From assembly GCA_009780955.1 (NCBI GenBank), contig WQZB01000001.1, forward strand, positions 1-64,000: 64,000 nucleotides of DNA, read 5' to 3'. Numbering within the stretch: the first letter of the stretch is position 1; each line of letters opens with the position of its first letter. The translations under genes were made by a program, and so were the position numbers. This DNA is from Polyangiaceae bacterium (GTDB taxonomy: Bacteria > Myxococcota_A > Polyangia > Polyangiales > Polyangiaceae). Positions 1-8,450 of this stretch are shown piece by piece. The notes below the pieces were generated by a model, which worked only from the letters and a program-made list of their open reading frames with translations, was not told the origin of the DNA and did no database searches.

Positions 1-528
1 TCCAACCATTTGGCCGGCACCGTATGCGTACTTGTCCTCCTTCGTTCCCACGCTATCAACGACAGCATCGATTCCGAGTTGTGCCACCGCACCTGGTGGG
101 CCAAGCGCCCCGCTCACAACACTTGTGACCAGCCCGATCTCTCCCATGACTTGCGCGTGATGGTTCTGCGCCAAGCTGTCAAATTCTTTGACTCCTGGGA
201 TGGCTTCCGGAATTTTTTGGAGTAATTCTCCCGACTTGTTGAGTAATTCTTTCGACTTTTTGTGTAAGGCGACTGGCTTGTAAATGGGGAGGGTGGAAGG
301 CGAGTTGGGTGGAATGGTTGACAGCTGCGCGTTGACCATGGCGGTGACGTCGGCACCGAATTGCTCGTCCTGGGCTTTCGATGGCTCGGGCAGCGGGGGC
401 GGCTCGGCCCGGCGAGTGACCGAGGCGACGGCTTCTTTTGCTTTTGAAACGGCGTTGTGGGCTCCTTCTTCAGCTTGGTTAAAGGTTTCGCGAGCACGTG
501 ATGAAACAGCATCATACCAATTGCTCAT
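1..528 (-). CDS. Unknown protein, N-terminal part (runs off left edge)
   Basis: An open frame of 176 codons starts with ATG at 528 and continues to base 1 without a stop, so only the N-terminal part is in the window. The product begins MSNWYDAVSSRARETFNQAE. It then has an Ala/Glu-rich helical stretch, a Pro-rich linker (PPPLPEPSK), a Lys-rich helix around residues 85-105, and a Gly/Ala/Val-rich hydrophobic segment around 130-160 (GEIGLVTSVVSGALGPPGAV). I do not recognise a family. The layout (coiled or helical N terminus, then small-residue hydrophobic helices) resembles N-terminal regions of large polymorphic-toxin or Rhs-type proteins, but that is only a guess. No convincing ribosome binding site is visible. 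Confidence 0.6.
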   Translation of the reverse strand, partial: MSNWYDAVSSRARETFNQAEEGAHNAVSKAKEAVASVTRRAEPPPLPEPSKAQDEQFGADVTAMVNAQLSTIPPNSPSTLPIYKPVALHKKSKELLNKSGELLQKIPEAIPGVKEFDSLAQNHHAQVMGEIGLVTSVVSGALGPPGAVAQLGIDAVVDSVGTKEDKYAYGAGQMVG

Positions 529-649
529 GACGGCTTAAGTCGGCCGCTTTCGATGAGAGTTGCGTCGATGACCCAAAATCGTCACGTGCTCGTTATCAAT
601 TCAGTAACGACATAACATTGCAGCGCGCATGTACTGGATGCACGCGGCG

Positions 650-1567
650 TCAGATCGCAAGCAGTTTACTCGAAGCTTCCTGCATCGTGACAAAGGCATA
701 TCCCGCGCGGCGCAGAACATCGACCACGGCAAGGATGGAGTCGGCTTTGCGACCATGCGAAATGCGAACATCGGGTTGATGTGACCGAAGTGCTTCGAGA
801 CCATCGTTGGCGTCGAGCATGTCAATGCCGTGAAGCTCGAGATTGATGAGCGGCTCGCCCACGCACATTCGCGCGAGCAAGCGCGCGCGCGAAGCTCCGG
901 CAAGAGTGACGCTCGTTCCGATGAACGGCAAGCGCACGCCGCGCGTCACCTGAACGGGGATCTCGAGCATTCCTTTGCCACGCCTGTAATAGGGGCGACC
1001 AACGCGATACGGCTGCGTGGGCGCGAGCATTACTTTCGGCGTATCGACGATGGACCGGCTCGTCCTCCCGCGCGCGGCAATGGCCGTGATGGCCAATGCC
1101 TTTGCGACCCAATAGGCAGGACATGGGAACACCGACGCGTCGTAGCGCACGCCGAGCTCGGTAAGGGCATCGAAAACTTCGTCGGTAATCGTGTAGCCTG
1201 GTGCACGAAAACCGAGCGGGCGCACGCCCGCTCCTTTCTCGATGGCGCGGGCGCCTTGCTCGATTTGCCGGAGGATCTCCGCACGCCCGAGACGAACGAA
1301 GTCGTAGCGATGATCGAGCGAATGGTTCGCGATTTCGTGGCCAGCGCGCGCAGCCCGAGCGAGCCCATTCGATGCATTTTGCCGAACGAGATCGCTTCCA
1401 ACTGCGAAGAGCGTCAGCGGAAACGCACCCGCGTTGGCCAATTCACCGAGCCGCCCAAGCGCCACATCGTAAACGAGCGTTGCTGCTTGAGCGGGCGGTA
1501 CTAGGCCGTGAATCTCGAAGTAGTTCGGGATCTCGTCGAGATCGACGCTGATGGAAGCGAGACGCAC
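650..1567 (-). CDS. Polysaccharide deacetylase (NodB homology domain)
   Basis: Likely a metal-dependent carbohydrate esterase 4 enzyme removing N- or O-acetyl groups from a glycan. The NodB signatures are visible: an early SVDLDE motif with the catalytic-type Asp, NHSLDH as the H-S-x-x-H metal site, RAPGY as the arginine motif, and LELHGID near the C terminus. No signal peptide is evident, so it may be cytoplasmic, as in glycan-precursor deacetylases. I prefer the GTG at 1567, preceded by GGGGGAA at good spacing and 25 bases after the tsf stop. A longer frame from 1618 would overlap tsf by 26 bases. It lies downstream of rpsB-tsf on the same strand and may be read through from it. The substrate is unknown. 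Confidence 0.85.
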   Translation of the reverse strand: MRLASISVDLDEIPNYFEIHGLVPPAQAATLVYDVALGRLGELANAGAFPLTLFAVGSDLVRQNASNGLARAARAGHEIANHSLDHRYDFVRLGRAEILRQIEQGARAIEKGAGVRPLGFRAPGYTITDEVFDALTELGVRYDASVFPCPAYWVAKALAITAIAARGRTSRSIVDTPKVMLAPTQPYRVGRPYYRRGKGMLEIPVQVTRGVRLPFIGTSVTLAGASRARLLARMCVGEPLINLELHGIDMLDANDGLEALRSHQPDVRISHGRKADSILAVVDVLRRAGYAFVTMQEASSKLLAI

Positions 1568-1592
1568 CCGCAGTTCCCCCCAAACACCACGC

Positions 1593-2642
1593 TTATGCGC
1601 CGCCAATGGTTTTGGCAACTTCCGCCGCTAGATCCTCGGTTTTCTTCTCGATGCCTTCACCAAGGCCGAAACGAAGAAATGCGTTCAACTTGAGCTCACC
1701 ACCAAGCTTTTTACCAAGTTCTTTTCGGATCGCGTCGATCGAACCCTCGCCCGGCGCCCACACATTGTCTTGGCCGAGAAGCGTAACTTCCGAGTACCAC
1801 TTCGTGACTTTGCCATCGATGATCTTTGGCCACATTGCCTCTGGCGGGCCTTTGCGTGCCTGAGCGGCCTTGCGCTCTTTGGCGAGCTCGGCGGGCGACA
1901 AATCTGTTGCGGCATCGAGCTCTGCGAGGCGAGCCTTTGCGCTTTCGACTTCTTCCTGCATTTGCGCAAAATAGATTTCTTTTTGCTTGTCGATTTGCGA
2001 CTGCGAAAGCTCGCTCTTGTCGACGACGAGCGGGTTCATCGCGGCAACCTGCATGGCGGCATTTTCGACGAAACCCGTGAACTCTGCATGCTTCGTGTCG
2101 GCGGTTGGCGCCTCGGCTGCAATCAGCACGGCAAGCTTGCCGCCTTGGTGGACATAGTCTTTGACGATGCCATTGGGGCCCGACGCTTCTAGGCTGTCCC
2201 AGCGACGCACAACGATGTTCTCGCCAATCGTACCAACGAGCTCTTGGCGGACGAGATCAATCGTTTTTTCGGAACCAGGATAGATTTGCGCACCAAGGTC
2301 GGCGCCCTTCGCTAGTCCTTTTTGGGCTAGGGTTTGCGCGACTGCCAGAACGTTCTTCACGAACGCCTTGAAGTCATCGCCGCGAGCCACGAAGTCTGTT
2401 TGGCAATTGACTTCCACGATGACACCCTTTTTGCCGTCCGCGCTAACCCAAGTAGCCACTTGCCCTTCGGTTGCCACTTTGCCAGCACGCGATGCGGCTT
2501 TAACAATGCCTTTTTTGAGGATGACGTCAACGGCCCCATCGAGATCTCCATCCGCTTCCACAAGTGCATTCTTGCAGTCGGACAGACCGGCATTTGTACG
2601 CGCGCGTAATTCTTTGATGAGTGCGGGGGTAATCGCAGCCAT
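1593..2642 (-). CDS. tsf: Translation elongation factor Ts
   Basis: EF-Ts is the guanine nucleotide exchange factor that recycles EF-Tu from GDP to GTP form in the cytoplasm. The N-terminal UBA-like region (residues 1-45, with RTNAGLSDCKNAL) and the EF-Tu-contacting motif TDFVAR at residues 82-87 are clear. At 349 residues it is longer than the common ~280-300. The extra length lies in the second half, with an Ala/Glu-rich stretch followed by PPEAMWPKIIDGKVTKWYSE, so the second dimerisation region is expanded. It lies 36 bases downstream of rpsB in the classical rpsB-tsf order. Confidence 0.97.
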   Translation of the reverse strand: MAAITPALIKELRARTNAGLSDCKNALVEADGDLDGAVDVILKKGIVKAASRAGKVATEGQVATWVSADGKKGVIVEVNCQTDFVARGDDFKAFVKNVLAVAQTLAQKGLAKGADLGAQIYPGSEKTIDLVRQELVGTIGENIVVRRWDSLEASGPNGIVKDYVHQGGKLAVLIAAEAPTADTKHAEFTGFVENAAMQVAAMNPLVVDKSELSQSQIDKQKEIYFAQMQEEVESAKARLAELDAATDLSPAELAKERKAAQARKGPPEAMWPKIIDGKVTKWYSEVTLLGQDNVWAPGEGSIDAIRKELGKKLGGELKLNAFLRFGLGEGIEKKTEDLAAEVAKTIGGA

Positions 2643-2678
2643 GATGATTTCCTTTTTTTGAATCCGATCGAAAGCAGT

Positions 2679-3536
2679 TTAGCCAGGATTGTTCTCGGAG
2701 CCGCTCTTGTCGCCGCCGCCGCTTTCGCTGTGCCCTTCGCTTGAGCGACCGCGACCGCGTGCGTAGGAGACTTCGGCCGAGGGACCACGATGCCCTTCGT
2801 CGTGCGAGGCGTGATCTTTGCGGCGCTGCGTGCCGTCGATGACGGCGTCGGCCACACGCTGCGTAATGAGCTTTATCGAGCGAATGGCGTCGTCGTTGCC
2901 GGGAATCACGAAGTCGATGAGATCCGGATCGCAATTCGTGTCTGTGATGGCAATGAGCGGAATCGCCAGTTTCTTCGCCTCGCTCACCGCAATCGATTCC
3001 ATCGCTGGGTCGATAATGAACACGGCTGCCGGCAGAACGCTCATGTTCTTCAGACCTCCCACGTACTTCTCGAAGCGCTCACGCTCTTTCTCGAGGCGTG
3101 ACACTTCTTTCTTCGGCAACTGCAAGTACGTGCCGTCTTCCTTCATTCGCTCGAGTTGTCGCATGCGATCAAGGCCTTGCTTGATCGTACGGAAGTTCGT
3201 GAGCGTGCCGCCCAGCCAACGATTTACGACGTAAAACGAGCCCGAGCGCGCGGCTTCTTCTTGCACGATTTCTTGCGCCTGGCGCTTCGTACCAACCATG
3301 AGTAGCTGGCCGCCGCGACCGACCGTGTCGGTAATGAAGTTGAAAGCACGCTGAAAAAGACGGGCGGTTTGATCGAGATCGATGATGTGGATACCGTTAC
3401 GCGAACCATAAATGTACGGGCGCATCTTCGGGTTCCAACGCTTGGTTTGGTGACCGAAGTGAACGCCCGCATCGAGTAGCGAGCGAAGGGGCAACGGGAA
3501 ATCGTTTTTGAGCTGCGGAATTTCCGACTGAGTCAT
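2679..3536 (-). CDS. rpsB: 30S ribosomal protein S2
   Basis: S2 binds the 30S subunit near the 16S helix 26 region and is needed for S1 recruitment. Typical motifs are [19 protein letters not shown] at the N terminus, [14 protein letters not shown], and [22 protein letters not shown]-like sequence late in the protein. I chose the ATG at 3536 ([10 protein letters not shown]). It has AAAGGAAG upstream and matches the family N terminus. The frame stays open to 3920, but that extension is low-complexity and non-homologous. The C-terminal tail after RVADAVIDG is charged and Gly/Ser-rich, which is variable in the family. First gene of the rpsB-tsf operon; the ~200 bases upstream separate it from a divergent lipoprotein gene. 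Confidence 0.97.
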   Translation of the reverse strand: MTQSEIPQLKNDFPLPLRSLLDAGVHFGHQTKRWNPKMRPYIYGSRNGIHIIDLDQTARLFQRAFNFITDTVGRGGQLLMVGTKRQAQEIVQEEAARSGSFYVVNRWLGGTLTNFRTIKQGLDRMRQLERMKEDGTYLQLPKKEVSRLEKERERFEKYVGGLKNMSVLPAAVFIIDPAMESIAVSEAKKLAIPLIAITDTNCDPDLIDFVIPGNDDAIRSIKLITQRVADAVIDGTQRRKDHASHDEGHRGPSAEVSYARGRGRSSEGHSESGGGDKSGSENNPG

Positions 3537-3732
3537 GATGTTGCGCTTCCTTTCGGTTGTGCCTCCGCTCCCCTCCGAGGCCAGCAAGTCTGCTACTTGC
3601 ACCGGGCCGACGGTTTGCGCTGGGGAACGTGTGAAGTTTGCAAATTGCGAGAGGGAGCGGCACTTTAGTCGCGCGCCGCTGCACGTCAACCTCTTCGATG
3701 CTATAGAGGCGGCCCTGTTGGAGGCTTGGTCC

Positions 3733-3924
3733 ATGCGCATTGCATCGTTTGCGTTTTTCGCGTTCGCCGCCATCGCGGCCATCGCGTTTGCAGCGTGCGG
3801 ACCGAAGAAGATGCCGCAAGGGCCCGCGCCCGAATACGAAGAGCCCCGAGCGCCGTCGTGGTACGACGCCGGGCCTTCTTCGTCGAGCGAGCCTGCGGAT
3901 GCGGCCGCTGAAGCGGGCAAGTAA
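3733..3924 (+). CDS. Small lipoprotein, 63 aa
   Basis: A short secreted lipoprotein of unknown function. The N terminus is [19 protein letters not shown] followed by AAC, a signal peptide with a lipobox ending at the cysteine. The mature part is only ~40 residues, Pro/Ser/Ala-rich, with acidic residues. The ATG at 3733 has TTGGAGG upstream. It is divergent from rpsB and lies 24 bases before gatC on the same strand, so it may be the first gene of the gatCA-truB transcript. Confidence 0.65.
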   Translation: MRIASFAFFAFAAIAAIAFAACGPKKMPQGPAPEYEEPRAPSWYDAGPSSSSEPADAAAEAGK

Positions 3925-3948
3925 AACTACGCGTATAGTGCGCGGACT

Positions 3949-4239
3949 ATGGACAAAGCGCAGATTCGTCACATCGCCGAGCTCGCAGAGCTCTCCCTGT
4001 CGAGCGAGGAAGAAGAGCATCTCGCCACCGAGATTGGTGCAATCCTCACGTATGTGGCGGAGCTCGAGGCCCTGGACACGACGAACGTGCCGCCAACCAC
4101 ACACGCGATCCGCGCTGCAGCGCTGGAACAAAGCCTTCGCCCCGACGAAGTCCGCCCCGGGCTATCGCACGACGATGCGCTGGCCCAAGCGCCCAAGGTT
4201 CTACGCGATGGCTTCTCGGTTCCGAGCTTCGTGGAGTAA
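3949..4239 (+). CDS. gatC: Asp-tRNA(Asn)/Glu-tRNA(Gln) amidotransferase subunit C
   Basis: GatC is the small scaffold subunit of the GatCAB amidotransferase, which converts mischarged Glu-tRNA(Gln) and/or Asp-tRNA(Asn) to the correct amide form. The 96-residue product has the family pattern: an N-terminal helix with IRHIAELAELSLS, a central LEALDTTNVPPTTHA, and a C-terminal RPDEVRPGLSHDDAL with APKVLRDGFSVPSFVE. It lies 8 bases before gatA, a standard gatCA pair. No gatB is seen in the window. Confidence 0.95.
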   Translation: MDKAQIRHIAELAELSLSSEEEEHLATEIGAILTYVAELEALDTTNVPPTTHAIRAAALEQSLRPDEVRPGLSHDDALAQAPKVLRDGFSVPSFVE

Positions 4240-4247
4240 AGCGCCGT

Positions 4248-5720
4248 ATGACTGCATCAGGGCTTTCAAAAACCGTCTCCGTCGTCGAACTTGCCGACCG
4301 CGTCCGGCGTGGCGAAACAAGTGCCGTGGCTGTTGCGCATGACACACTTTCGCGCATTGACCAAGACAACGGCAACCTCAACGCCTTTCTCACGGTCACG
4401 CGCGACGAGCTTCTCGAGCAAGCTCACGCCATCGACGAGAAGCGGGCGCGCGGGCAAGCTCTGGGGCCTCTTGCGGGCGTGCCCATTGCGCTGAAAGATG
4501 CACTCTGCACGCGAGGCGTCCGCACCACGTGCGGCTCGAAAATGCTTGCGTCGTATGTGCCGCCGTACGACGCGACCGCGGTGAGCCGACTGCGCGCGGC
4601 CGACGCTCTTCTGCCCGGCAAAACGAATATGGACGAATTCGCCATGGGTTCGTCCAACGAAACCTCCGCGTTCGGTCCTGCGCGAAATCCTCACGACCGA
4701 GAGCGCACACCAGGCGGATCATCCGGCGGCAGTGCGGTCGCTGTCGCATCCGGCATGACCCCCGCCTCGCTTGGAAGCGACACGGGCGGGTCGATCCGCC
4801 AGCCCGCCTCCTTCACCGGCGCCGTTGGCGTGAAGCCCACCTATGGCCGCGTCTCGCGCTTCGGTCTCGTTGCCTTTGCTTCGAGCCTCGACCAAATCGG
4901 TCCATTCGCAAGTGACGTGCGTGGCGCCGCCCGCGTGCTCGGCGTCATCGCGGGTGCCGACGACCGCGACGCAACGTGCTTGCCCGCGCCCGGCGACGAC
5001 TACGAAGGTGCTTGCGGCAAGGCGGTTCGTGGTCTTCGCATTGGCGTGCCCGAGGAATACTTCGGCAGCGGGCTCGATCCCGAGGTCGAGGGAAGCGTGC
5101 GCGCAGCCATAGCGCGTCTCGAAAGCGATGGCGTCATGATCAAGAAAGTGCATCTTGCACATACACGCCATGCCGTTGCAACCTACTACGTCATCGCGAC
5201 CGCCGAGGCATCGAGCAACCTCGCACGCTTCGACGGTGTTCGTTACGGTCTTCGCGTCATGGGAAGCGCCGCAGCGAACAGCAAGCACTCGCAAGGCAGC
5301 GCGCTCAGGGCGATGATCGGCGCAACGCGCGACGCGGGATTCGGTAGCGAAGTAAAAAGGCGCATCTTGCTCGGCACCTTCGTTTTGTCGGCGGGCTACT
5401 ACGACGCCTACTACCTCAAAGCGCAGAAGGTTCGCACACTCATCCGCCGCGACTTCGACAAAGCTTTTGGCGAGGTCGACGCCATCGTGTGTCCCACCTA
5501 CCCAACGCCAGCATTCAGGCTCGGTGAGAAAACGAGCGATCCTCTCGCGATGTATCTCTCCGACGTCTACACGCTGCCCGCGAGCCTCGCGGGACTGCCG
5601 GCGATGAGCGTGCCGTGCGCGCCAACGAAAGCCGGCCTGCCTGTCGGCTTGCAAATCATCGCTCCAGCGCTGAAAGAAACGACGATGTTCGCGCTCGCCT
5701 CGGCAGTGGAAGGACAATAA
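4248..5720 (+). CDS. gatA: Asp-tRNA(Asn)/Glu-tRNA(Gln) amidotransferase subunit A
   Basis: GatA is the amidase-signature subunit that releases ammonia from glutamine for the GatCAB transamidation. The Ser-cisSer-Lys catalytic machinery is visible: Lys in PIALKDALCTRG (around residue 83), the Ser-rich loop GGSSGGSAVAVASG (~155-168) and SLGSDTGGSIRQPA (~175-188). Length 490 aa is normal. The stop at 5720 lies 2 bases before the start I propose for truB, and the 3' end GAAGGACAATAA carries the likely truB ribosome binding site, which suggests translational coupling. Confidence 0.97.
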   Translation: MTASGLSKTVSVVELADRVRRGETSAVAVAHDTLSRIDQDNGNLNAFLTVTRDELLEQAHAIDEKRARGQALGPLAGVPIALKDALCTRGVRTTCGSKMLASYVPPYDATAVSRLRAADALLPGKTNMDEFAMGSSNETSAFGPARNPHDRERTPGGSSGGSAVAVASGMTPASLGSDTGGSIRQPASFTGAVGVKPTYGRVSRFGLVAFASSLDQIGPFASDVRGAARVLGVIAGADDRDATCLPAPGDDYEGACGKAVRGLRIGVPEEYFGSGLDPEVEGSVRAAIARLESDGVMIKKVHLAHTRHAVATYYVIATAEASSNLARFDGVRYGLRVMGSAAANSKHSQGSALRAMIGATRDAGFGSEVKRRILLGTFVLSAGYYDAYYLKAQKVRTLIRRDFDKAFGEVDAIVCPTYPTPAFRLGEKTSDPLAMYLSDVYTLPASLAGLPAMSVPCAPTKAGLPVGLQIIAPALKETTMFALASAVEGQ

Positions 5721-5722
5721 AA

Positions 5723-6760
5723 CTGTCTGGAATTCTTCTTGTCGACAAGCCCAGAGGCCCCACGAGTCATGACGTCGTTGCACGGCTGCGTCGCATCCTC
5801 TGCACACGTCAAATTGGCCACTGTGGAACGCTCGATCCCATGGCAACCGGCGTGCTGGTCGTCGCCGTCGGAGAAGCCACGAAGCTCGTTCCATGGCTTA
5901 CCGCGGATGACAAATCGTACGAGACCACGGTGCGCTTTGGCGTTGGCACGAGCACGCTCGACGCGGACGGACAAGAGACATCGCGCATTCCGATCTCGCA
6001 TGATCTCGCGCAGGCGCTCCTTGCTATCGAACGCGGCGCAAAAGAAATTCCGGAGCCGCTGCACAGCGCCATCGAACGCGAACGCGCGCGCACCGAGCAA
6101 ATCCCTCCGGCATTCTCCGCCGTGCGCGTGAACGGCGAGCGCGCACACAACCTCGCGCGTCGCGGACAGGCGCCAGATCTCGCGCCGCGCCCCGTGGGAC
6201 TGCGTCGCATCGACGTGGTCGGAGCGCGTCTCGATCCCGAACCAGAGCTTCGCCTCGCCATCGAGGTGACGAAAGGCTACTTCGTGCGCTCGCTCGCGCG
6301 CGATCTCGCCGAATCGCTCGGCACTGTGGGGCACTTGACGAGTCTTCGTCGCACGCGTTCGGGTGCCTTCTCGATCGACGATGCGATCTCGATCGATGGC
6401 GCATTCGCCGATCCCGAGGGCGCGATGAATCGCGCCCCTACGTCCAATCAAAACGCATTAGTAGGGGCATATGGCCATACGCCCCTACCGCGCGATGCGC
6501 TCATGTCGCTCGAGCGCGCAGCAGCGATGGCGATGCCCGTGAGCACGCTGACCGCCGATGGCGTTCGCGCCGCTCGCTTCGGACAGCGCGTTCGCCCTGG
6601 TGATCTTCTAGCGCCTCACGCATGCCCGTCGGCCTGGCTCGACGACGACGGCAGGCTCGTTGCCGTTGGACAAGCAGACGCCGATGGCAGCGGCCAAGTC
6701 TTGCGCGGTTTCGTAGGTTCATCGCTAGCTGTTGTCTTCTTCGATGCTTGTGTTCTCTGA
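5723..6760 (+). CDS. truB: tRNA pseudouridine(55) synthase with altered 3' end
   Basis: TruB makes pseudouridine 55 in the T loop of tRNAs. The catalytic region is clear (GHCGTLDPMATGVL, with the Asp after TL), followed by YETTVRFGVGT, IPPAFSAVRVNGERAH and GYFVRSLARDLAESLG. The family N terminus SGILLVDKP begins directly after a CTG codon at 5723, with AAGGA eight bases upstream. No in-frame ATG or GTG lies between the gatA stop and this point, so initiation is probably at CTG. The alternative ATG at 5615 would overlap gatA by ~105 bases. A pair of dispersed palindromes (6418-6488) is inserted in frame. The last ~40 residues are duplicated at 8451-8566, and the terminus here (GSSLAVVFFDACVL) differs from that copy. 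Confidence 0.9.
   Translation: MSGILLVDKPRGPTSHDVVARLRRILCTRQIGHCGTLDPMATGVLVVAVGEATKLVPWLTADDKSYETTVRFGVGTSTLDADGQETSRIPISHDLAQALLAIERGAKEIPEPLHSAIERERARTEQIPPAFSAVRVNGERAHNLARRGQAPDLAPRPVGLRRIDVVGARLDPEPELRLAIEVTKGYFVRSLARDLAESLGTVGHLTSLRRTRSGAFSIDDAISIDGAFADPEGAMNRAPTSNQNALVGAYGHTPLPRDALMSLERAAAMAMPVSTLTADGVRAARFGQRVRPGDLLAPHACPSAWLDDDGRLVAVGQADADGSGQVLRGFVGSSLAVVFFDACVL
6418..6488. repeat. Two dispersed GTAGGGGC palindromes inside truB
   Basis: Two palindromic units lie in the truB reading frame. 6418-6441 reads GGGCGCGATGAATCGCGCCC then CTAC. 6461-6488 begins GTAGGGGCATATGG and is followed by its reverse complement with one mismatch. They encode a non-conserved stretch (RAPTSNQNALVGAYGHTPLP) without breaking the frame. 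The first unit, with flanking GATCCCGA, recurs identically at 54258-54289. Related units are at 19604, 38164, 38210, 54209, 61716, 61768 and 61816. Confidence 0.85.
6609..6716 (+). repeat. Left copy of duplicated truB 3' segment
   Basis: This ~108-base stretch encodes APHACPSAWLDDDGRLVAVG and following residues of truB. It is about 80% identical by my count to 8451-8560. Most differences fall at third codon positions, so both copies evolved as coding sequence before being brought together. The pair flanks a ~1.7-kb segment carrying one gene. Confidence 0.85.
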
Positions 6761-6830
6761 TGCCTCCCGTCGAAGACTTTCGCCAAGAAGTCGACCTAGC
6801 CACGAGCCCACATGCGTAGAGTCATGCGCC

Positions 6831-8408
6831 ATGAGCTTGCCGATCGCGATCACCGACATCCTCCACGGTCACGCCATTGAGTGGGAGCGGCTCGAGTTCA
6901 AGGAGGGCTGGAACCCGCTCAGGGTGCTGCACACGCTCTGCGCGTTCGCCAACGACTTTCGCAACCTCGGCGGCGGCTACGTCGTTATTGGCGTGGCCGA
7001 GAGCAAGGGGCGCCCCGTGTTGCCGCCGGTCGGCATCACGCAGGAGGAGGCCGACCGCATCCAGAAGGAGCTACAGAACCTCGGGCACTCGGCCATCTTC
7101 CCGTCGTACCACCCGCTCGCCGCCCCCTACGTCGTTGACGATAAGTTGGTGCTCGTCCTCTGGGCTCCTGGCGGCCGCAACCGCGCATACCGTGCGAAGA
7201 CCTCGCTCTCGAAGAACAGCACCGAGACAGCCTGGTACATCCGCAAGAACTCCAGCACCGTAAAGGCGGCGGGCGACGATCTCGAAGAGCTTTTGAGCCT
7301 CACGGCATCCGTTCCCTACGACGATCAAGAGAACATCTATGCGAAGGTCGGCGATCTCTCGCGTACCCTCGTCATCGAGTACCTACGCGAGGTGAAGAGC
7401 GACCTCGCGAAACGGACGAAGAAGCTCTCGCTCGAAGAGCTGGGGCGCCGCATGGGTATCGTCAGCGGTGTGCCCGAGATGCCGTTCGCCATCAACGTCG
7501 GGCTGCTCTTCTTCAACCCCGAGCCGTGGCGATTCTTCAAACAGACGCAAATCGATGTCGTCTGGTTCCCCGAGGGACGCGGCGGCGATCGCTTCACCGA
7601 GAAAGAGTTCAAGGGGCCACTCCACCAGATGCTCCGCGATGCGCTCGCGTACATCAAAAAGACCTACCTCTCGACGACAGTCGTGAAGCACAAAGACCGG
7701 GCCGAGGCAGACCGCGTATCCAACTTTCCCTACGAGGCCATCGAAGAAGCGCTCGTCAACGCCGTCTACCACCGCGACTACAACACGCGAGAGCCCATCG
7801 AGGTGACCATCACGGGCGACGAGCTCACCGTCATGAGCTACCCAGGACCCGATCGCTCCGTGAAAACGAGCGATCTCGTGAAGGGCTTGGCCACCTCGCG
7901 GCGCTACAGGAACCGGCGCATCGGCGAGTTTCTCAAGGAACTCGATCTCACCGAGGGGCGCGGCACGGGCATTCCGAAGATCCTCCGCGCCATGAAGAAA
8001 AACGGCTCACCGAGGCCGAAGTTTCGTACCGACGAGTACTACTCGTTCTTCGCGACTGTCTTGCCGATCCATCGCGACGCCAAGGCAGCCGCACCTGACT
8101 TGGGGAGTACGGCAGGCCAAGTTACAGGCCAAGTTACAGGCCAAGTTACAGGCCAAGTTACAGGCCAAGTTACAGGCCAAGTTGCACAGGTCGTCGCACA
8201 CCTCGATGGCGAGCTCACTCGCCAAGAACTCCAGGACGCCGTGGGCGTCGCGAGCCGAGCGCACTTCCGAACCACCTACCTGGACCCAGCGCTCGAAACA
8301 GGCCTCGTCGAGATGACCCAACCCGACAAGCCTAACAGCCGGAGCCAGCGGTACCGTCTGACGCCAGCAGGGAAAAAACTACGCGCGCAGCAGCCGAAGA
8401 AGAAATAG
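6831..8408 (+). CDS. AlbA_2/HATPase_c_4-type putative transcriptional regulator (COG2865-like)
   Basis: This 525-residue protein matches the architecture of COG2865-type proteins. An N-terminal Schlafen AlbA_2-like nucleic-acid/ATP domain (around residues 15-130) contains EFKEGW and FANDFRNLGGGYVVIGV. A GHKL-type ATPase region (~280-410) contains NFPYEAIEEALVNAVYHRDY and EGRGTGIPKIL. A C-terminal winged-helix follows a GQVT tandem repeat (~428-452). The family's function is poorly known; some members sit in defence or phage contexts. I chose the ATG at 6831 (MSLPIAITDILHG); the frame is open upstream to 6732 but non-homologous there. The gene sits between two copies of the truB 3' end, so it looks like inserted cargo. 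No recombinase accompanies it. Confidence 0.85.
   Translation: MSLPIAITDILHGHAIEWERLEFKEGWNPLRVLHTLCAFANDFRNLGGGYVVIGVAESKGRPVLPPVGITQEEADRIQKELQNLGHSAIFPSYHPLAAPYVVDDKLVLVLWAPGGRNRAYRAKTSLSKNSTETAWYIRKNSSTVKAAGDDLEELLSLTASVPYDDQENIYAKVGDLSRTLVIEYLREVKSDLAKRTKKLSLEELGRRMGIVSGVPEMPFAINVGLLFFNPEPWRFFKQTQIDVVWFPEGRGGDRFTEKEFKGPLHQMLRDALAYIKKTYLSTTVVKHKDRAEADRVSNFPYEAIEEALVNAVYHRDYNTREPIEVTITGDELTVMSYPGPDRSVKTSDLVKGLATSRRYRNRRIGEFLKELDLTEGRGTGIPKILRAMKKNGSPRPKFRTDEYYSFFATVLPIHRDAKAAAPDLGSTAGQVTGQVTGQVTGQVTGQVTGQVAQVVAHLDGELTRQELQDAVGVASRAHFRTTYLDPALETGLVEMTQPDKPNSRSQRYRLTPAGKKLRAQQPKKK
8115..8186 (+). repeat. 12-bp tandem repeat coding for GQVT units
   Basis: Six head-to-tail copies of GGCCAAGTTACA (the last reads GGCCAAGTTGCA) encode repeated Gly-Gln-Val-Thr in the linker before the winged-helix domain. 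The near-perfect identity indicates recent slippage-type expansion. Similar Q-V-T-G linkers are common in COG2865 proteins. Confidence 0.95.
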
Positions 8409-8450
8409 CTGATCCGAAGTTAGCCGCTCGGCGAACGGCAGACTTCGGTC

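Noticed and set aside
3537-3920. 128-codon N-terminal extension of rpsB
   Set aside because: Low-complexity, not S2-like, while ATG 3536 has a good ribosome binding site and the family N terminus.
4719-5894. 391-codon open frame on the minus strand opposite gatA
   Set aside because: It is fully antisense to the well-conserved gatA, and its composition (Arg/Cys/His-rich) is that of a GC-rich shadow frame.
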